From contig CP070722.1 of the NCBI GenBank assembly GCA_020350785.1, positions 43,830-78,011 on the forward strand: a stretch of 34,182 nucleotides of DNA. The letters are read 5' to 3'. Positions 8,911 through 16,965 of this stretch are shown piece by piece. This DNA comes from Gemmatimonadota bacterium (GTDB lineage Bacteria; Gemmatimonadota; Gemmatimonadetes; Palauibacterales; KS3-K002). The notes beneath the pieces were generated by a model, which searched no databases, had not been told where the DNA came from, and worked only from the letters and a program-made list of their open reading frames with translations. Positions within the stretch are counted from its first letter, which is position 1. Each line of letters opens with the position of its first letter. A program made the position numbers and the translations under genes.

Positions 8911-9228
8911 CGTCGTCTCCTCGGGGTCAGTACGTGCTCTTTCCGTTGGGCCCCACCGCCAGCACGAGGTCGAGTGCCAAGTGCAACGCTGGCCCGTCGG
9001 GCAACCATGATGTTGGCCGCTCGGCGTCTCCACCACCAGGGCTGGCCCATGCGCCGGCCACCTTCCAGGACCTGCTGGAGCGGCCGCAGCCGCTCGATGT
9101 CCGCAGGCCCGGTTTGGCCTCGCCACGAGCCGGGTCGGCCGATGTTTTGTATGATATCTATCACTTAGCTTTTCACTGCTCCTTCTTGTTCAAGCCCTTC
9201 CTCCGCCAAGGAGTCCCCAGCATAGGTG
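8911..9228 (-). other. Long predicted 5' leader of the photolyase operon, no confident gene
   Basis: If the promoter at 9236-9275 is used, about 320 nt are transcribed before the photolyase ATG. The leader contains an ATG at 9223 opening a 16-residue frame (begins MLGTPWRRKG) that ends next to AAGGAG. It also contains a GTG-initiated frame at 9164 (begins MIDIIQNIG) that runs into the photolyase gene out of frame. Neither resembles a family I know. It may hold a leader peptide, a decayed small gene or a regulatory RNA structure. Confidence 0.35.
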
Positions 9229-9235
9229 TCTGTCC

Positions 9236-9275
9236 GTTATATGTCAAGTTATATAGATTGACAAAAACTTGACAA
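9236..9275 (-). promoter_or_regulatory. Two overlapping promoter-like sequences for the photolyase operon
   Basis: On the minus strand, TTGTCA (9264-9259), 17 bp and TATAAC (9241-9236) form one promoter. TTGTCA (9275-9270), 16 bp and TATAAC (9253-9248) form another, shifted by 11-12 bp. Both are good sigma-70-like matches. The region is AT-rich against a GC-rich background. Overlap with the TnnACA repeats suggests regulation. Confidence 0.55.
9258..9274 (+). promoter_or_regulatory. Two TTGACA (TnnACA) elements 11 bp apart, candidate CarH operator between photolyase and fasciclin genes
   Basis: TTGACA at 9258-9263 and 9269-9274 start exactly 11 bp apart on the plus strand. An inverted TTGACA lies at 9247-9242 on the minus strand and a partial CGGACA 11 bp beyond it (9236-9231). 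This arrangement fits the 11-bp nnTnnACAnn repeats described for CarH and sits on promoters of both directions. Repeats are seen; binding is inferred. Confidence 0.5.
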
Positions 9276-9297
9276 TCACAGAAAGGTCTCCTAGATT
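9269..9297 (+). promoter_or_regulatory. Promoter-like sequence for the fasciclin-domain gene
   Basis: Consensus -35 TTGACA (9269-9274), a 17-bp spacer and TAGATT (9292-9297). The -35 is also the second repeat of the candidate operator. Predicted leader is about 180 nt; it contains a short tandem run of GCTCGGC units near 9315-9332 and no other gene. Confidence 0.5.
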
Positions 9298-9480
9298 ATC
9301 CACCGTCTGGAGCGGCGCTCGGCGCTCGGCGCTGTGGCGGCGTGAAGCCCGGGCCTCGATTTGGCCCGCGCTGCTGCGGACCGTCTCCTGTGGGCGTTGC
9401 GATGAAGGGGTGAGATCGGGCGGGAATGAGGGGAAGTGGTGGTAGCTGTGAGGAAACTCAGACACTCGAGGGAGGAAGAC

Positions 9481-9975
9481 ATGCGTAAGCGAGTATTCGG
9501 CAGTCTCATTGCGTTGGCGTTGCTCATTAGTGCGGGCAACCCCGCCGTCGCGCAGGAGACGGACATTGTGGACACGGCGATCGGCGCCGGTTCGTTCGAG
9601 ACCTTAGTGGCGGCGGTGCAGGCTGCTGATCTGGTCGAGACGCTGAAGGGCGAGGGCCCGTTCACGGTGTTCGCACCCACCGACGATGCGTTCGCCAAGC
9701 TTCCGGCCGGCACGGTAGATGAGCTGTTGAAGCCGGAGAACAAGAGCAAGCTGCAGGCAATTTTGGCGTATCATGTCGTGTCGGGGAAGTACATGGCAGG
9801 CGATGTCGTCGGCATGTCTGACGCCAAGACCGTTCAGGGCGGCAAGGTCATGTTCAAGGTGAAGGATGGCACGGCGTACATCAACGATGCGAAGATCGTG
9901 AAGACCGACATTGCCACGAGCAATGGTGTGATCCACGTCATCGACAAGGTGATTCTGCCGGAAGGTAAGCACTAG
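9481..9975 (+). CDS. Secreted fasciclin (FAS1) domain protein
   Basis: This is a 164-residue protein with an N-terminal signal peptide ([19 protein letters not shown], likely cleaved after AVA at about residue 23) and one complete FAS1 domain. Recognisable elements are [19 protein letters not shown], the first FAS1 box [27 protein letters not shown] and the second box [14 protein letters not shown]. Single-domain bacterial FAS1 proteins are secreted and thought to act in adhesion or small-molecule binding; no enzyme activity is implied. I chose ATG 9481 over an in-frame ATG at 9436 because GGAGGAAG lies 4-11 bases upstream and the signal peptide starts there. It is divergent from the photolyase operon and may share its regulation. 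Confidence 0.92.
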   Translation: MRKRVFGSLIALALLISAGNPAVAQETDIVDTAIGAGSFETLVAAVQAADLVETLKGEGPFTVFAPTDDAFAKLPAGTVDELLKPENKSKLQAILAYHVVSGKYMAGDVVGMSDAKTVQGGKVMFKVKDGTAYINDAKIVKTDIATSNGVIHVIDKVILPEGKH

Positions 9976-9990
9976 AATCATCATCCTGCG

Positions 9991-10018
9991 CGTCGAGGGC
10001 GTGATGGCGCCCTTGACG
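9991..10018 (+). other. Strong hairpin after the fasciclin gene
   Basis: An 11-bp stem (9991-10001 with 10008-10018, one G-U pair) closes a 6-nt loop 15 bases after the stop codon. It has no T-tract, so it may protect the mRNA 3' end instead of terminating. Confidence 0.5.
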
Positions 10019-10085
10019 CTCCAGCGGGACGAGTATCGTCGTAGAGGGCCAGCAGTTCCAGGGCAGTTTCGGCCAGCCATCAGTC

Positions 10086-10120
10086 GGGGAGGGGGCAGAT
10101 GATGCCCTCTCCCCGTTTTT
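10086..10120 (+). terminator. Rho-independent terminator downstream of the fasciclin gene
   Basis: A 12-bp stem with one G-U pair (10086-10097 with 10103-10114) and a 5-nt loop is followed by G and five T (10116-10120). It separates the light-response island from the rhomboid/trehalose genes. Confidence 0.85.
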
Positions 10121-10255
10121 GTCGGACGCATCTTAGCGGGGTCGCCGACCTGGCGAGCCCCACAGACGCGAATCGCTGGGTCCCTCGCGAGGCCTGTGCT
10201 CATGGGATATATTCGGGCCCTGAACCCGTAAGGAAATGAAGAGCTTACAGATCCG

Positions 10256-11017
10256 ATGACGCGCTGGGTCTCACGACTCGTCTACGCCAACGTAGCGGTA
10301 TACCTGCTCACTGCCGTGCAGCCGGGCGTCGTTCCTGCCCTGTGGCTGGTGCCGGCCGCTATCCCCTACCGGCCCTGGACCGTTGTAACCTACATGTTCC
10401 TGCACGGGGGGCTGCTGCACCTGCTGTTCAACATGATTGGCCTCTTCTTCTTCGGTCCACGATTGGAGCAGCGTCTTGGGAGCCGGCATTTCCTGGGCCT
10501 TTACTTCGCCAGCGGGATCGCCGGAGCTTTGCTCTCGTTGCTGAGCCCGTACGCGAGGATCGTGGGTGCCTCGGGTGCGGTGTTCGGGGTTCTGCTGGGC
10601 TTCGCGCGTTACTGGCCGCGCGTACAGATCCTCATCTGGGGGATAGTTCCGATCGAGGCTCGCTTGCTGGTTCCGATCATGACCGCGCTCTCTCTGTTCG
10701 GTGGCTTCAGCGGCCGGTCTGGCGGCATCGCTCACTTCGCTCACCTAGGCGGCTTTCTGGGCGGTTACCTTTATCTCAAGTGGATGGAGCATCGCTCACC
10801 GGCACGTCGTTTCCAGAAGCAAGCGACAGCACCGATCCGCAAGAGCGCCGCGCGCCTGGGCGGCGACATCGAGCGCTGGGAGAAGATCCGGCCTGAAGAT
10901 CTGCACCCAGTAAATCGTGAGGAGCTGGACCGGGTCATGGAGAAGATCAGAGACAGCGGCGTGGGGAGCCTTACGGCCGACGAGCGCGCCTTTCTCGATC
11001 GATTCAGTCCGGGTTAG
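10256..11017 (+). CDS. Rhomboid-family intramembrane serine protease
   Basis: This is a 253-residue protein with about six membrane segments and a soluble C-terminal tail (residues about 180-253). The rhomboid core is intact: WTVVTYMFLHGGLLHLLFN (HxxxN oxyanion motif), the serine motif GASGAVFG at about residue 105, and the catalytic histidine in HFAHLGGFLGG at about residue 163. Ser and His form the catalytic dyad that cuts transmembrane substrates within the inner membrane. The substrate is unknown. The ATG at 10256 has only a weak ribosome site (GAAGAG). The stop is 24 bp before the PgmB-like gene, so it may head the plus-strand sugar operon, although a functional link to trehalose metabolism is not evident. 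Confidence 0.88.
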   Translation: MTRWVSRLVYANVAVYLLTAVQPGVVPALWLVPAAIPYRPWTVVTYMFLHGGLLHLLFNMIGLFFFGPRLEQRLGSRHFLGLYFASGIAGALLSLLSPYARIVGASGAVFGVLLGFARYWPRVQILIWGIVPIEARLLVPIMTALSLFGGFSGRSGGIAHFAHLGGFLGGYLYLKWMEHRSPARRFQKQATAPIRKSAARLGGDIERWEKIRPEDLHPVNREELDRVMEKIRDSGVGSLTADERAFLDRFSPG

Positions 11018-11041
11018 TGAGGAGAACAGGAAAGGGCAGTG

Positions 11042-11794
11042 ATGGTGGAGACCAGGACAATCAGCAGGGAGGATTTCGACGCAGTCATCTTTGACCTCGA
11101 CGGTGTCGTTACCCACACCGCCAGCGTTCACGCGCAATCGTGGAAGGCCGTCTTCGATCGGTTCCTCCGAAAGCATTCCGCCGAGCACGGCGAGCCGTTC
11201 GAGCCGTTCGTGATCGAGCGCGATTACGCCCAGTACGTAGATGGCAAGCCGCGCTACGATGGCGTGCGCAGCTTCTTGGCTTCCCGCGGCATCGAGATTC
11301 CCGAAGGCAATCCGAGCGACCCGCCGGATCGTGAGACGGTCTGTGGGCTGGGGAATCTGAAGAACGAGCTGTACAACGAGGAGTTGGAGTCGGGCGTCGA
11401 GGCGTTCGAGGATACCGTTTCGCAGATTCGCCGCTGGCGCGACTTGGGCCTCAAGACGGCTATCGTCTCTTCGAGCAAGAACTGCGCGGCCGTGTTGCGA
11501 GCCGCCGGCCTTACCGATCTGTTCGATGTTCGGGTTGACGGCATGGTGGCGGCGAAACTGGGTCTCGCGGGCAAGCCGGCGCCCGACATATTTCTCAAGG
11601 CGACCGAACTGCTGGGAGTCGAGCCGGCGCGGAGCGTCGTGTTCGAGGATGCAGTGTCAGGCGTTCAAGCGGGTCGGGCAGGAGGCTTCGGCTGGGTTGT
11701 CGGTGTGGATCGAGTCGGGGCGCGCGAGGCACTGCTGACCAACGGAGCCGACACCGTCGTGACGGATCTGAGGCAATTGCCGACGAGGGACTGA
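11042..11794 (+). CDS. pgmB: Beta-phosphoglucomutase-family HAD hydrolase
   Basis: This is a 250-residue haloacid-dehalogenase-superfamily protein of the beta-phosphoglucomutase type, which interconverts beta-glucose-1-phosphate and glucose-6-phosphate. Motif I is FDLDGVVT with D18 as nucleophile and D20 as acid/base. Motif II is VSSSKN, motif III is the lysine in GKPAPDIF, and motif IV is VVFEDAVSGVQAG. The cap domain (about residues 28-105) is the helical type of the subfamily. I use ATG 11042, with AGGAAAGGG ending 5 bases upstream; a GTG directly before it (11039) is possible. Immediate linkage to otsB and a GH65 phosphorylase, which releases beta-glucose-1-phosphate, supports this role over a general phosphatase. 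Confidence 0.88.
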   Translation: MVETRTISREDFDAVIFDLDGVVTHTASVHAQSWKAVFDRFLRKHSAEHGEPFEPFVIERDYAQYVDGKPRYDGVRSFLASRGIEIPEGNPSDPPDRETVCGLGNLKNELYNEELESGVEAFEDTVSQIRRWRDLGLKTAIVSSSKNCAAVLRAAGLTDLFDVRVDGMVAAKLGLAGKPAPDIFLKATELLGVEPARSVVFEDAVSGVQAGRAGGFGWVVGVDRVGAREALLTNGADTVVTDLRQLPTRD

Positions 11795-11799
11795 GTCCG

Positions 11800-12630
11800 A
11801 TGATCGAAGTGCATCCGGAAGGATCCAAGCTGGCCAGCGAACTGCCGTCGGCACTCGATAAGTGGGGCGAGATCTCGGAGCAGTTCAAGGATAGACGCCC
11901 CGCGGTGTTTCTGGACTATGATGGCACGCTCACGCCCATCGTCTCGCAGCCCGAGGATGCCATACTCTCGCAAGAGATGCGGGAGGTCCTGCGAGAACTG
12001 GCACGGCTGTGCACCGTCGCTGTCGTGAGCGGCCGTGATCGCGCCGATGTCGAGTCCCTGGTGGCGCTCGATGAGTTGGTTTACGCCGGCAGTCACGGTT
12101 TTGATATCAGAGGTCCGGCGGGCCTGCGCATGGAGCATGAGGGGGGACGTGAGATCCTGCCCGAGCTGGAGGAAGCGGAGCGCGAGTTGCAGGCTTTAGT
12201 CGAGACCGTACCCGGCGCAAGGGTCGAGCGCAAGAGGTTCGCCATAGCCAATCACTTTCGCAACGTCGCCGAAGGGGACGTTGCGCGGGTCGAGCAGGTG
12301 GTCCGCGAGGTGCTCGCCAGGCACGATCGTCTGCGCCTCTCTAGCGGCAAGAGAGTCTTGGAGCTGCGGCCGGACATCGCCTGGGACAAAGGTAGGGCGG
12401 TGCACTGGCTGCTGGAGGCGCTGGATCTCGTTGGAAACGGATTCCTTCCGTTCTATGTGGGTGATGATGTGACCGATGAGGATGCCTTCCACGCGATAGC
12501 CGGTCAGGGCGTGCCGATTCTGGTAGGCTCGCCGTCCTATCGTACCAACGCTGACTACGGCTTGAGAGACACGTTGGAAGTCCGGCGATTCCTGGAGCGG
12601 TTTGTGCAGGCGCTGAGGGAAGACCGATGA
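11800..12630 (+). CDS. otsB: Trehalose-6-phosphate phosphatase
   Basis: This is a 276-residue HAD-superfamily protein (type IIB cap) that dephosphorylates trehalose-6-phosphate to trehalose. Motif I is FLDYDGTLTPIV (D39, D41), followed by AVVSGRDRADVESL and the OtsB-typical AGSHGFDIRGP. The cap and substrate segment includes ERKRFAIANHFRNV and GKRVLELRP. Motif IV is FYVGDDVTDEDAF. Length is normal for the family. It begins 5 bp after the PgmB-like gene and its last four bases overlap the GH65 start (ATGA), indicating translational coupling. Its synthase partner OtsA lies about 18 kb away on the opposite strand at the other end of the cluster. Confidence 0.93.
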   Translation: MIEVHPEGSKLASELPSALDKWGEISEQFKDRRPAVFLDYDGTLTPIVSQPEDAILSQEMREVLRELARLCTVAVVSGRDRADVESLVALDELVYAGSHGFDIRGPAGLRMEHEGGREILPELEEAERELQALVETVPGARVERKRFAIANHFRNVAEGDVARVEQVVREVLARHDRLRLSSGKRVLELRPDIAWDKGRAVHWLLEALDLVGNGFLPFYVGDDVTDEDAFHAIAGQGVPILVGSPSYRTNADYGLRDTLEVRRFLERFVQALREDR

Positions 12631-15050
12631 CAGAGTGGACGCTCGTCTACGAAGGATGGGATCCGGGGCAGGAGCCTCTACGCGAGGCTCTCTGCACGTT
12701 GGGGAACGGGTATTTCGCTACGCGTGGAGCGTTGGAGATGGTGAGCGCCGGCGGCCCTCACTACCCCGGGACCTATCTCGCCGGCGGCTACAATCGGTTG
12801 AAGACCGAGGTCGCCGGTCGTGAGATCGAGAACGAAGACCTGGTCAACTTTCCGAACTGGCTGCTCCTGAGCTTTCGTCACGCCGACGGCGAGTGGCTTT
12901 CCCTCGACACGGTCGAGGTCGTCGAGTACCGCCAGGAGCTGAACTTGCGTAACGGCGTATTGGATCGCTTCATGCGCTTCCGCGACCCGACGGGCCGGGA
13001 GACATCTTTGCACGCTCGGCGCCTCGTCAGCATGGCGGACATGCATATGGCCGCTATCGAATGGACTCTGGTTGCGGAGAACTGGTCGGGTCGGATCGAG
13101 GTGAGATCGGCTCTCGATGGTACGGTCAGGAATCAAGGCGTGACCCGATACCACGAGTTGAACAGCCAGCACCTCGAGCCGCTGGAGACGGAGCGGGAGG
13201 GTGAGGACGGGATCTACCTTCTAGTCCAGACGGTGCAGTCGCACATCGAGATGGCGCAGGCCGCTCGCACCCGGGTACTCCAGGGTTCCGAGGCCGTTCC
13301 GAGCGAGCGGGTGACCAGCCAGAAGCCCGGTTACATCGAGCAGATTCTGAACTTCGATTGCGAACAGGGTCAGCCGCTGCGTATCGAGAAAGTGGTGGCT
13401 CTCTACACGTCTCGCGATTGGGCGATCGGCGCGCCGGGCCTCGGGGCCCGGCAGGCGATAAGTCGGGCGGGCTCGTTCGACGAACTTCTGCGCAGCCACA
13501 AGCTCTCCTGGCATCGTCTCTGGTACCGTTGTGACATCGAGCTTGAGGGTGTGCCGGACGCGCAGCTCGCGTTAAGAGCGCATATGTTCCATCTCCTACA
13601 GACCGTTTCACCGAATACGGTGGAACTCGACGTGGGTGTGCCGGCGCGCGGTCTGCACGGCGAGGCCTACCGTGGCCACATCTTCTGGGATGAGCTCTAC
13701 ATCTTTCCCTTCTTGGAGCTGCGAATGCCGGAGATCGCGCGTGCCTTGCTGATGTATCGCTATCGCCGGTTGGGTGAGGCGCGCAGAATCGCGCGGGAGT
13801 CGGGGTTTCGAGGCGCGCTCTATCCTTGGCAGAGTGGGAGCAACGGACGCGAAGAGACGCAGGTGATGCATCTCAACCCCGAGTCCGGCCGCTGGGTACC
13901 GGACGACACGCAACTGCAGCGTCACGTGAACGCCGCTATCGCATACAACGTATGGCGACACTATCAAGCCACCGGTCGACGGGAGTTCATCTGCTCCTTC
14001 GGCGCGACGATGATACTGGAGATCGCGCGGTTCTGGGCGAGCATTGCCACTTACAACCACGACCGTGAGCGATTCGAGATTCGCGGTGTCGTCGGCCCGG
14101 ACGAGTACCACACCGCCTATCCAGATAGCGACGAGCCCGGCCTCAACAACAACGCCTACACCAACTTGATGGCCTGCTGGGTACTTCAGTGCGCCGGCCG
14201 GGTGGTCGGTTTGCTGGACGACGCCTGCCGGCAGGAGCTTTTCGAGGACCTGCAGATCGGCGAGGATGAGGTCGAGACGTGGGATCAGGTGAGCCGCAAG
14301 CTCTTCGTGCCTTTCCACGATGATTTCATCATCAGTCAGTTCGAGGGATACGAGCGTCTGGAGGAGTTCGACTGGGAGGGCTACCGGGCGAAGTACGGCG
14401 ACATCCACCGCCTGGACCGCATCCTCGAGGCGGAAGGTGACACGGCGAACCGTTACAAGGTCAGCAAGCAGGCCGATGTGCTAATGCTCTTCTATCTGTT
14501 CTCGGCCGAGCGGCTCACGCAACTGTTCGAGTGGTTGGGCTACGACTTCGATCCGCGATGGATCCCCAAGAACATCGAGTATTACCTTCGCCGCACTTCC
14601 CATGGCTCTACGTTGAGCGCCATCATCAACTCGTGGGTGCAGGCGCGCTCGGACCGCGAGCGCTCCTGGCGCTGGTTCGGTGCGGCCGTGAAAAGCGATC
14701 TGGCGGACGTTCAGGGCGGCACGACACCCGAGGGCATTCACTTGGGAGCGATGGCGGGTACCGTCGATCTCGTGCAGCGCTGCTACAGTGGAATAGCGAT
14801 GCGCGAGGGAGTTCTCTGGCTGAACCCGGCGCTTCCCAAGGAGCTGACGAGCGTGCGGTCACGCATCCAGTACCGGGGCCATTGGTTCAGCCTGCACATC
14901 AACCACGACAAACTCGCGGTGTCGTTCGAAGGTGCTTGGGCCCCTTACGCTCGCATCGGTTTTGATGGGAAGATCTACACCTTCAAGCGCGGTGAGACCA
15001 AGGAGTTCGTCTTGGCGTCCAAGGTGCCCAGCGATCCGCCGTCAACTTAG
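12627..15050 (+). CDS. GH65 disaccharide phosphorylase (trehalose/kojibiose/maltose type)
   Basis: This is an 807-residue glycoside hydrolase family 65 protein with the usual order: N-terminal beta-sandwich (1 to about 270), linker helices, (alpha/alpha)6 barrel (about 320-690) and a small C-terminal beta domain. The general acid is E493 in GPDEYH, followed by LNNNAYTN. KQADVLMLFYLF and the phosphate-binding HGSTLS are kept. Position FWDELYIFPF replaces the more common FWDTE form; I believe this occurs in a subgroup near actinobacterial GH65 proteins. Such enzymes cleave an alpha-glucoside with phosphate to glucose and beta-glucose-1-phosphate, which the adjacent PgmB-like protein would convert. 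Linkage with OtsB favours trehalose as substrate, but kojibiose, nigerose or maltose cannot be excluded. It overlaps otsB by 4 bp and converges on glgP. Confidence 0.88.
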   Translation: MTEWTLVYEGWDPGQEPLREALCTLGNGYFATRGALEMVSAGGPHYPGTYLAGGYNRLKTEVAGREIENEDLVNFPNWLLLSFRHADGEWLSLDTVEVVEYRQELNLRNGVLDRFMRFRDPTGRETSLHARRLVSMADMHMAAIEWTLVAENWSGRIEVRSALDGTVRNQGVTRYHELNSQHLEPLETEREGEDGIYLLVQTVQSHIEMAQAARTRVLQGSEAVPSERVTSQKPGYIEQILNFDCEQGQPLRIEKVVALYTSRDWAIGAPGLGARQAISRAGSFDELLRSHKLSWHRLWYRCDIELEGVPDAQLALRAHMFHLLQTVSPNTVELDVGVPARGLHGEAYRGHIFWDELYIFPFLELRMPEIARALLMYRYRRLGEARRIARESGFRGALYPWQSGSNGREETQVMHLNPESGRWVPDDTQLQRHVNAAIAYNVWRHYQATGRREFICSFGATMILEIARFWASIATYNHDRERFEIRGVVGPDEYHTAYPDSDEPGLNNNAYTNLMACWVLQCAGRVVGLLDDACRQELFEDLQIGEDEVETWDQVSRKLFVPFHDDFIISQFEGYERLEEFDWEGYRAKYGDIHRLDRILEAEGDTANRYKVSKQADVLMLFYLFSAERLTQLFEWLGYDFDPRWIPKNIEYYLRRTSHGSTLSAIINSWVQARSDRERSWRWFGAAVKSDLADVQGGTTPEGIHLGAMAGTVDLVQRCYSGIAMREGVLWLNPALPKELTSVRSRIQYRGHWFSLHINHDKLAVSFEGAWAPYARIGFDGKIYTFKRGETKEFVLASKVPSDPPST

Positions 15051-15092
15051 CCCGGCGAGCCGCGCGGACCACTGATTGCTCTGAAGGTTCGC

Positions 15093-16835
15093 CTAAGGTG
15101 CGGTTGTGGAGAATTCCGGCTTACCGTTTCCCGGAATGTTATAGGCGTTGCGCACGTATTGTGACACGACGCGCTGGGTGTTGAAGAAAGATGCGTTGAG
15201 CGCGATCGCCGAGCGCATGACCTCTGCGTAAGCTCGTGGCTGCCGGTAGAACAGCGGAATCACGACGTTCTCCAGTTTGGCGTAGAGCGCGCCGACCTCC
15301 TCCGATTCGTCCGCTGGAACGTGGCGCCCGTTCTGGATCGCCCAACCCGTCACGCCCTCTATGTGCCCCTCGATCCACCAGCCATCGAGAATGCTCAGCG
15401 AGGGGATGCCGTTGCATGCCGCCTTCATCCCGCTCGTGCCGGAAGCCTCTCTGGGCGGCCTGGGTGTATTGAGCCAGAGATCCGTACCGGCGATCAGATT
15501 TTTGGCCAGAGCCCAATCGTAGTCTTCCAAGTAGACGATCCGCACGTCATCGCCCAGCTCCCTGGACGCGGCCAGTATGCGCTGGATCATCAACTTGCCT
15601 TCGCCGTCCCGCGGGTGGGCCTTACCCGCATAGATCACCTGGATGGGACCCGCCCGTTCGGCAACGCGCCGCAGGCGGACCGGATCCCTCAATAGCAGGT
15701 CGGCCCGCTTGTATGGTGTAGCCCGTCGCGCGAAGCCGATGGTGAAAGCCTCAGGATCGAGCTTGACGCCACTGTGACGCTTTACTTCCTGGAGCAGCAC
15801 GCGCTTGTTGGCCGAATGGGCGCCCTGGATCTCGGGGAGCGGAATATTGATGACATAGCGCAGGTAACGATTGTCATGACGCCAGCCGGGCACGTAACGA
15901 TCGTACAAGCGGGCGCAGGGAAGGGCCGTCCAGGTGGTGGCGTGCACGCCGTTCGTGATCGCCTGTACCGGATAGCCGGGAAACATGTCCAGCGAGACTT
16001 CCCCGTGTTTCATCGACACGCCGTTGACGTAGCGCGATAGACGCAGACCCACGTAAGTCATGTTCAGGGTGCTGTTCAGCAAACAGCCACTCGACTGCAG
16101 TATCGCCGTTCGCTCGGAGCCCAGGACTTCGAGGACCAGGTCGCGCGGAAACTGGTCGTGACCGGCGGGAACCGGTGTGTGCGTGGTGAACACGCATTTC
16201 TTCCGCACCGCCTCTATGTCTCTCTCCTGAATACTTCGATCTCCCATTTCCGCCAAGCGCGCTTCCAGGAGCGACAGCGTCAGAAGGGCGGAATGCCCCT
16301 CGTTCATGTGGTAGGTGAGCCGCGAATCGTATCCGAGCTCCTGGAGCACCGCGGCTCCCCCGAGCCCGAGGACGGCTTCCTGGCGCAGGCGATACCTCTG
16401 GTCACCCCCATACAGATGGTCGGTGAGCGCCCTGTCGCCGGGATCGTTTTCGGGAAGCGACGTGTCCAGCAGGAGCACGGGGACCGTATGGCCGTTGATC
16501 CCGGAAACGCGGAACAGCCAGGGCCGAATCCTCACGGGGCGCCCTTCGATCTCCACGGAGACCGAAACGGGTAGCGCCTCGAGCCGCTTCTCCGGCTTCC
16601 ACTCGTCCGGGGTCTCCATCTGCCAACCTTCGCCATCCAGCTCCTGCTGGAAGTAGCCCTTCCGGTGAAGCAGCGTGACCCCCACCATAGGCACCTCCAT
16701 ATCGGCGCCGGAGCGGAGGATGTCGCCTGCCAAGACACCGAGGCCGCCCGCGTAGGTCGGGATCTCGGGATCCAGGGCGATCTCCATCGAGAAGTAGGCT
16801 ACACTCGGTCGCTCGGTCAAAACGTTAAGCTGCAT
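15093..16835 (-). CDS. glgP: Short-form alpha-glucan (glycogen/maltodextrin) phosphorylase
   Basis: This is a 580-residue GT35 phosphorylase of the short form, without the N-terminal DUF3417 extension seen in longer bacterial homologues. The start VAYFSMEIALDPEIPTYAGGLGVLAGD is characteristic. NEGHSALL, TTHTPVPAGHDQFP, ITNGVHATTW and FARRATPYKRADLLL follow. The pyridoxal-phosphate lysine is K471 in EASGTSGMKAACNG. The enzyme releases alpha-glucose-1-phosphate from non-reducing ends of glycogen or maltodextrin, upstream of GlgX and MalQ. The ATG at 16835 has AGGAA five bases upstream. It is the last minus-strand gene of the cluster, 130 bp beyond the treY-like relic, and converges on the GH65 gene with 42 bp between stops. 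Confidence 0.93.
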   Translation of the reverse strand: MQLNVLTERPSVAYFSMEIALDPEIPTYAGGLGVLAGDILRSGADMEVPMVGVTLLHRKGYFQQELDGEGWQMETPDEWKPEKRLEALPVSVSVEIEGRPVRIRPWLFRVSGINGHTVPVLLLDTSLPENDPGDRALTDHLYGGDQRYRLRQEAVLGLGGAAVLQELGYDSRLTYHMNEGHSALLTLSLLEARLAEMGDRSIQERDIEAVRKKCVFTTHTPVPAGHDQFPRDLVLEVLGSERTAILQSSGCLLNSTLNMTYVGLRLSRYVNGVSMKHGEVSLDMFPGYPVQAITNGVHATTWTALPCARLYDRYVPGWRHDNRYLRYVINIPLPEIQGAHSANKRVLLQEVKRHSGVKLDPEAFTIGFARRATPYKRADLLLRDPVRLRRVAERAGPIQVIYAGKAHPRDGEGKLMIQRILAASRELGDDVRIVYLEDYDWALAKNLIAGTDLWLNTPRPPREASGTSGMKAACNGIPSLSILDGWWIEGHIEGVTGWAIQNGRHVPADESEEVGALYAKLENVVIPLFYRQPRAYAEVMRSAIALNASFFNTQRVVSQYVRNAYNIPGNGKPEFSTTAP

Positions 16836-16965
16836 ACAAATTCCTGGCCAGCCGTTGGCGGCGGTCCACGGATCCTTCCCGGTTGTCAGCGGAAGCCAGA
16901 GGTGCGGAGTCGCTGAACACTGGCAGGAACAGAAGCCCTGTCAAGGGCTCCGCTGTACAGACTCG
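16836..16965 (-). other. 130-bp gap before glgP with a 6-bp hairpin and a TTGACA
   Basis: AGCCCT and AGGGCT (16934-16939 and 16944-16949) form a hairpin with a GTCA loop. The same place reads TTGACA on the minus strand (16944-16939), but no good -10 follows at 16-18 bp. It may hold a weak internal promoter for glgP. Confidence 0.3.

Noticed and set aside
8911-9126. N-terminal extension of the photolyase to 9126 (72 extra residues)
   Set aside because: The added residues are Arg/Pro/Cys-rich and unlike class II photolyases, while ATG 8910 has GAGGAG at proper spacing.
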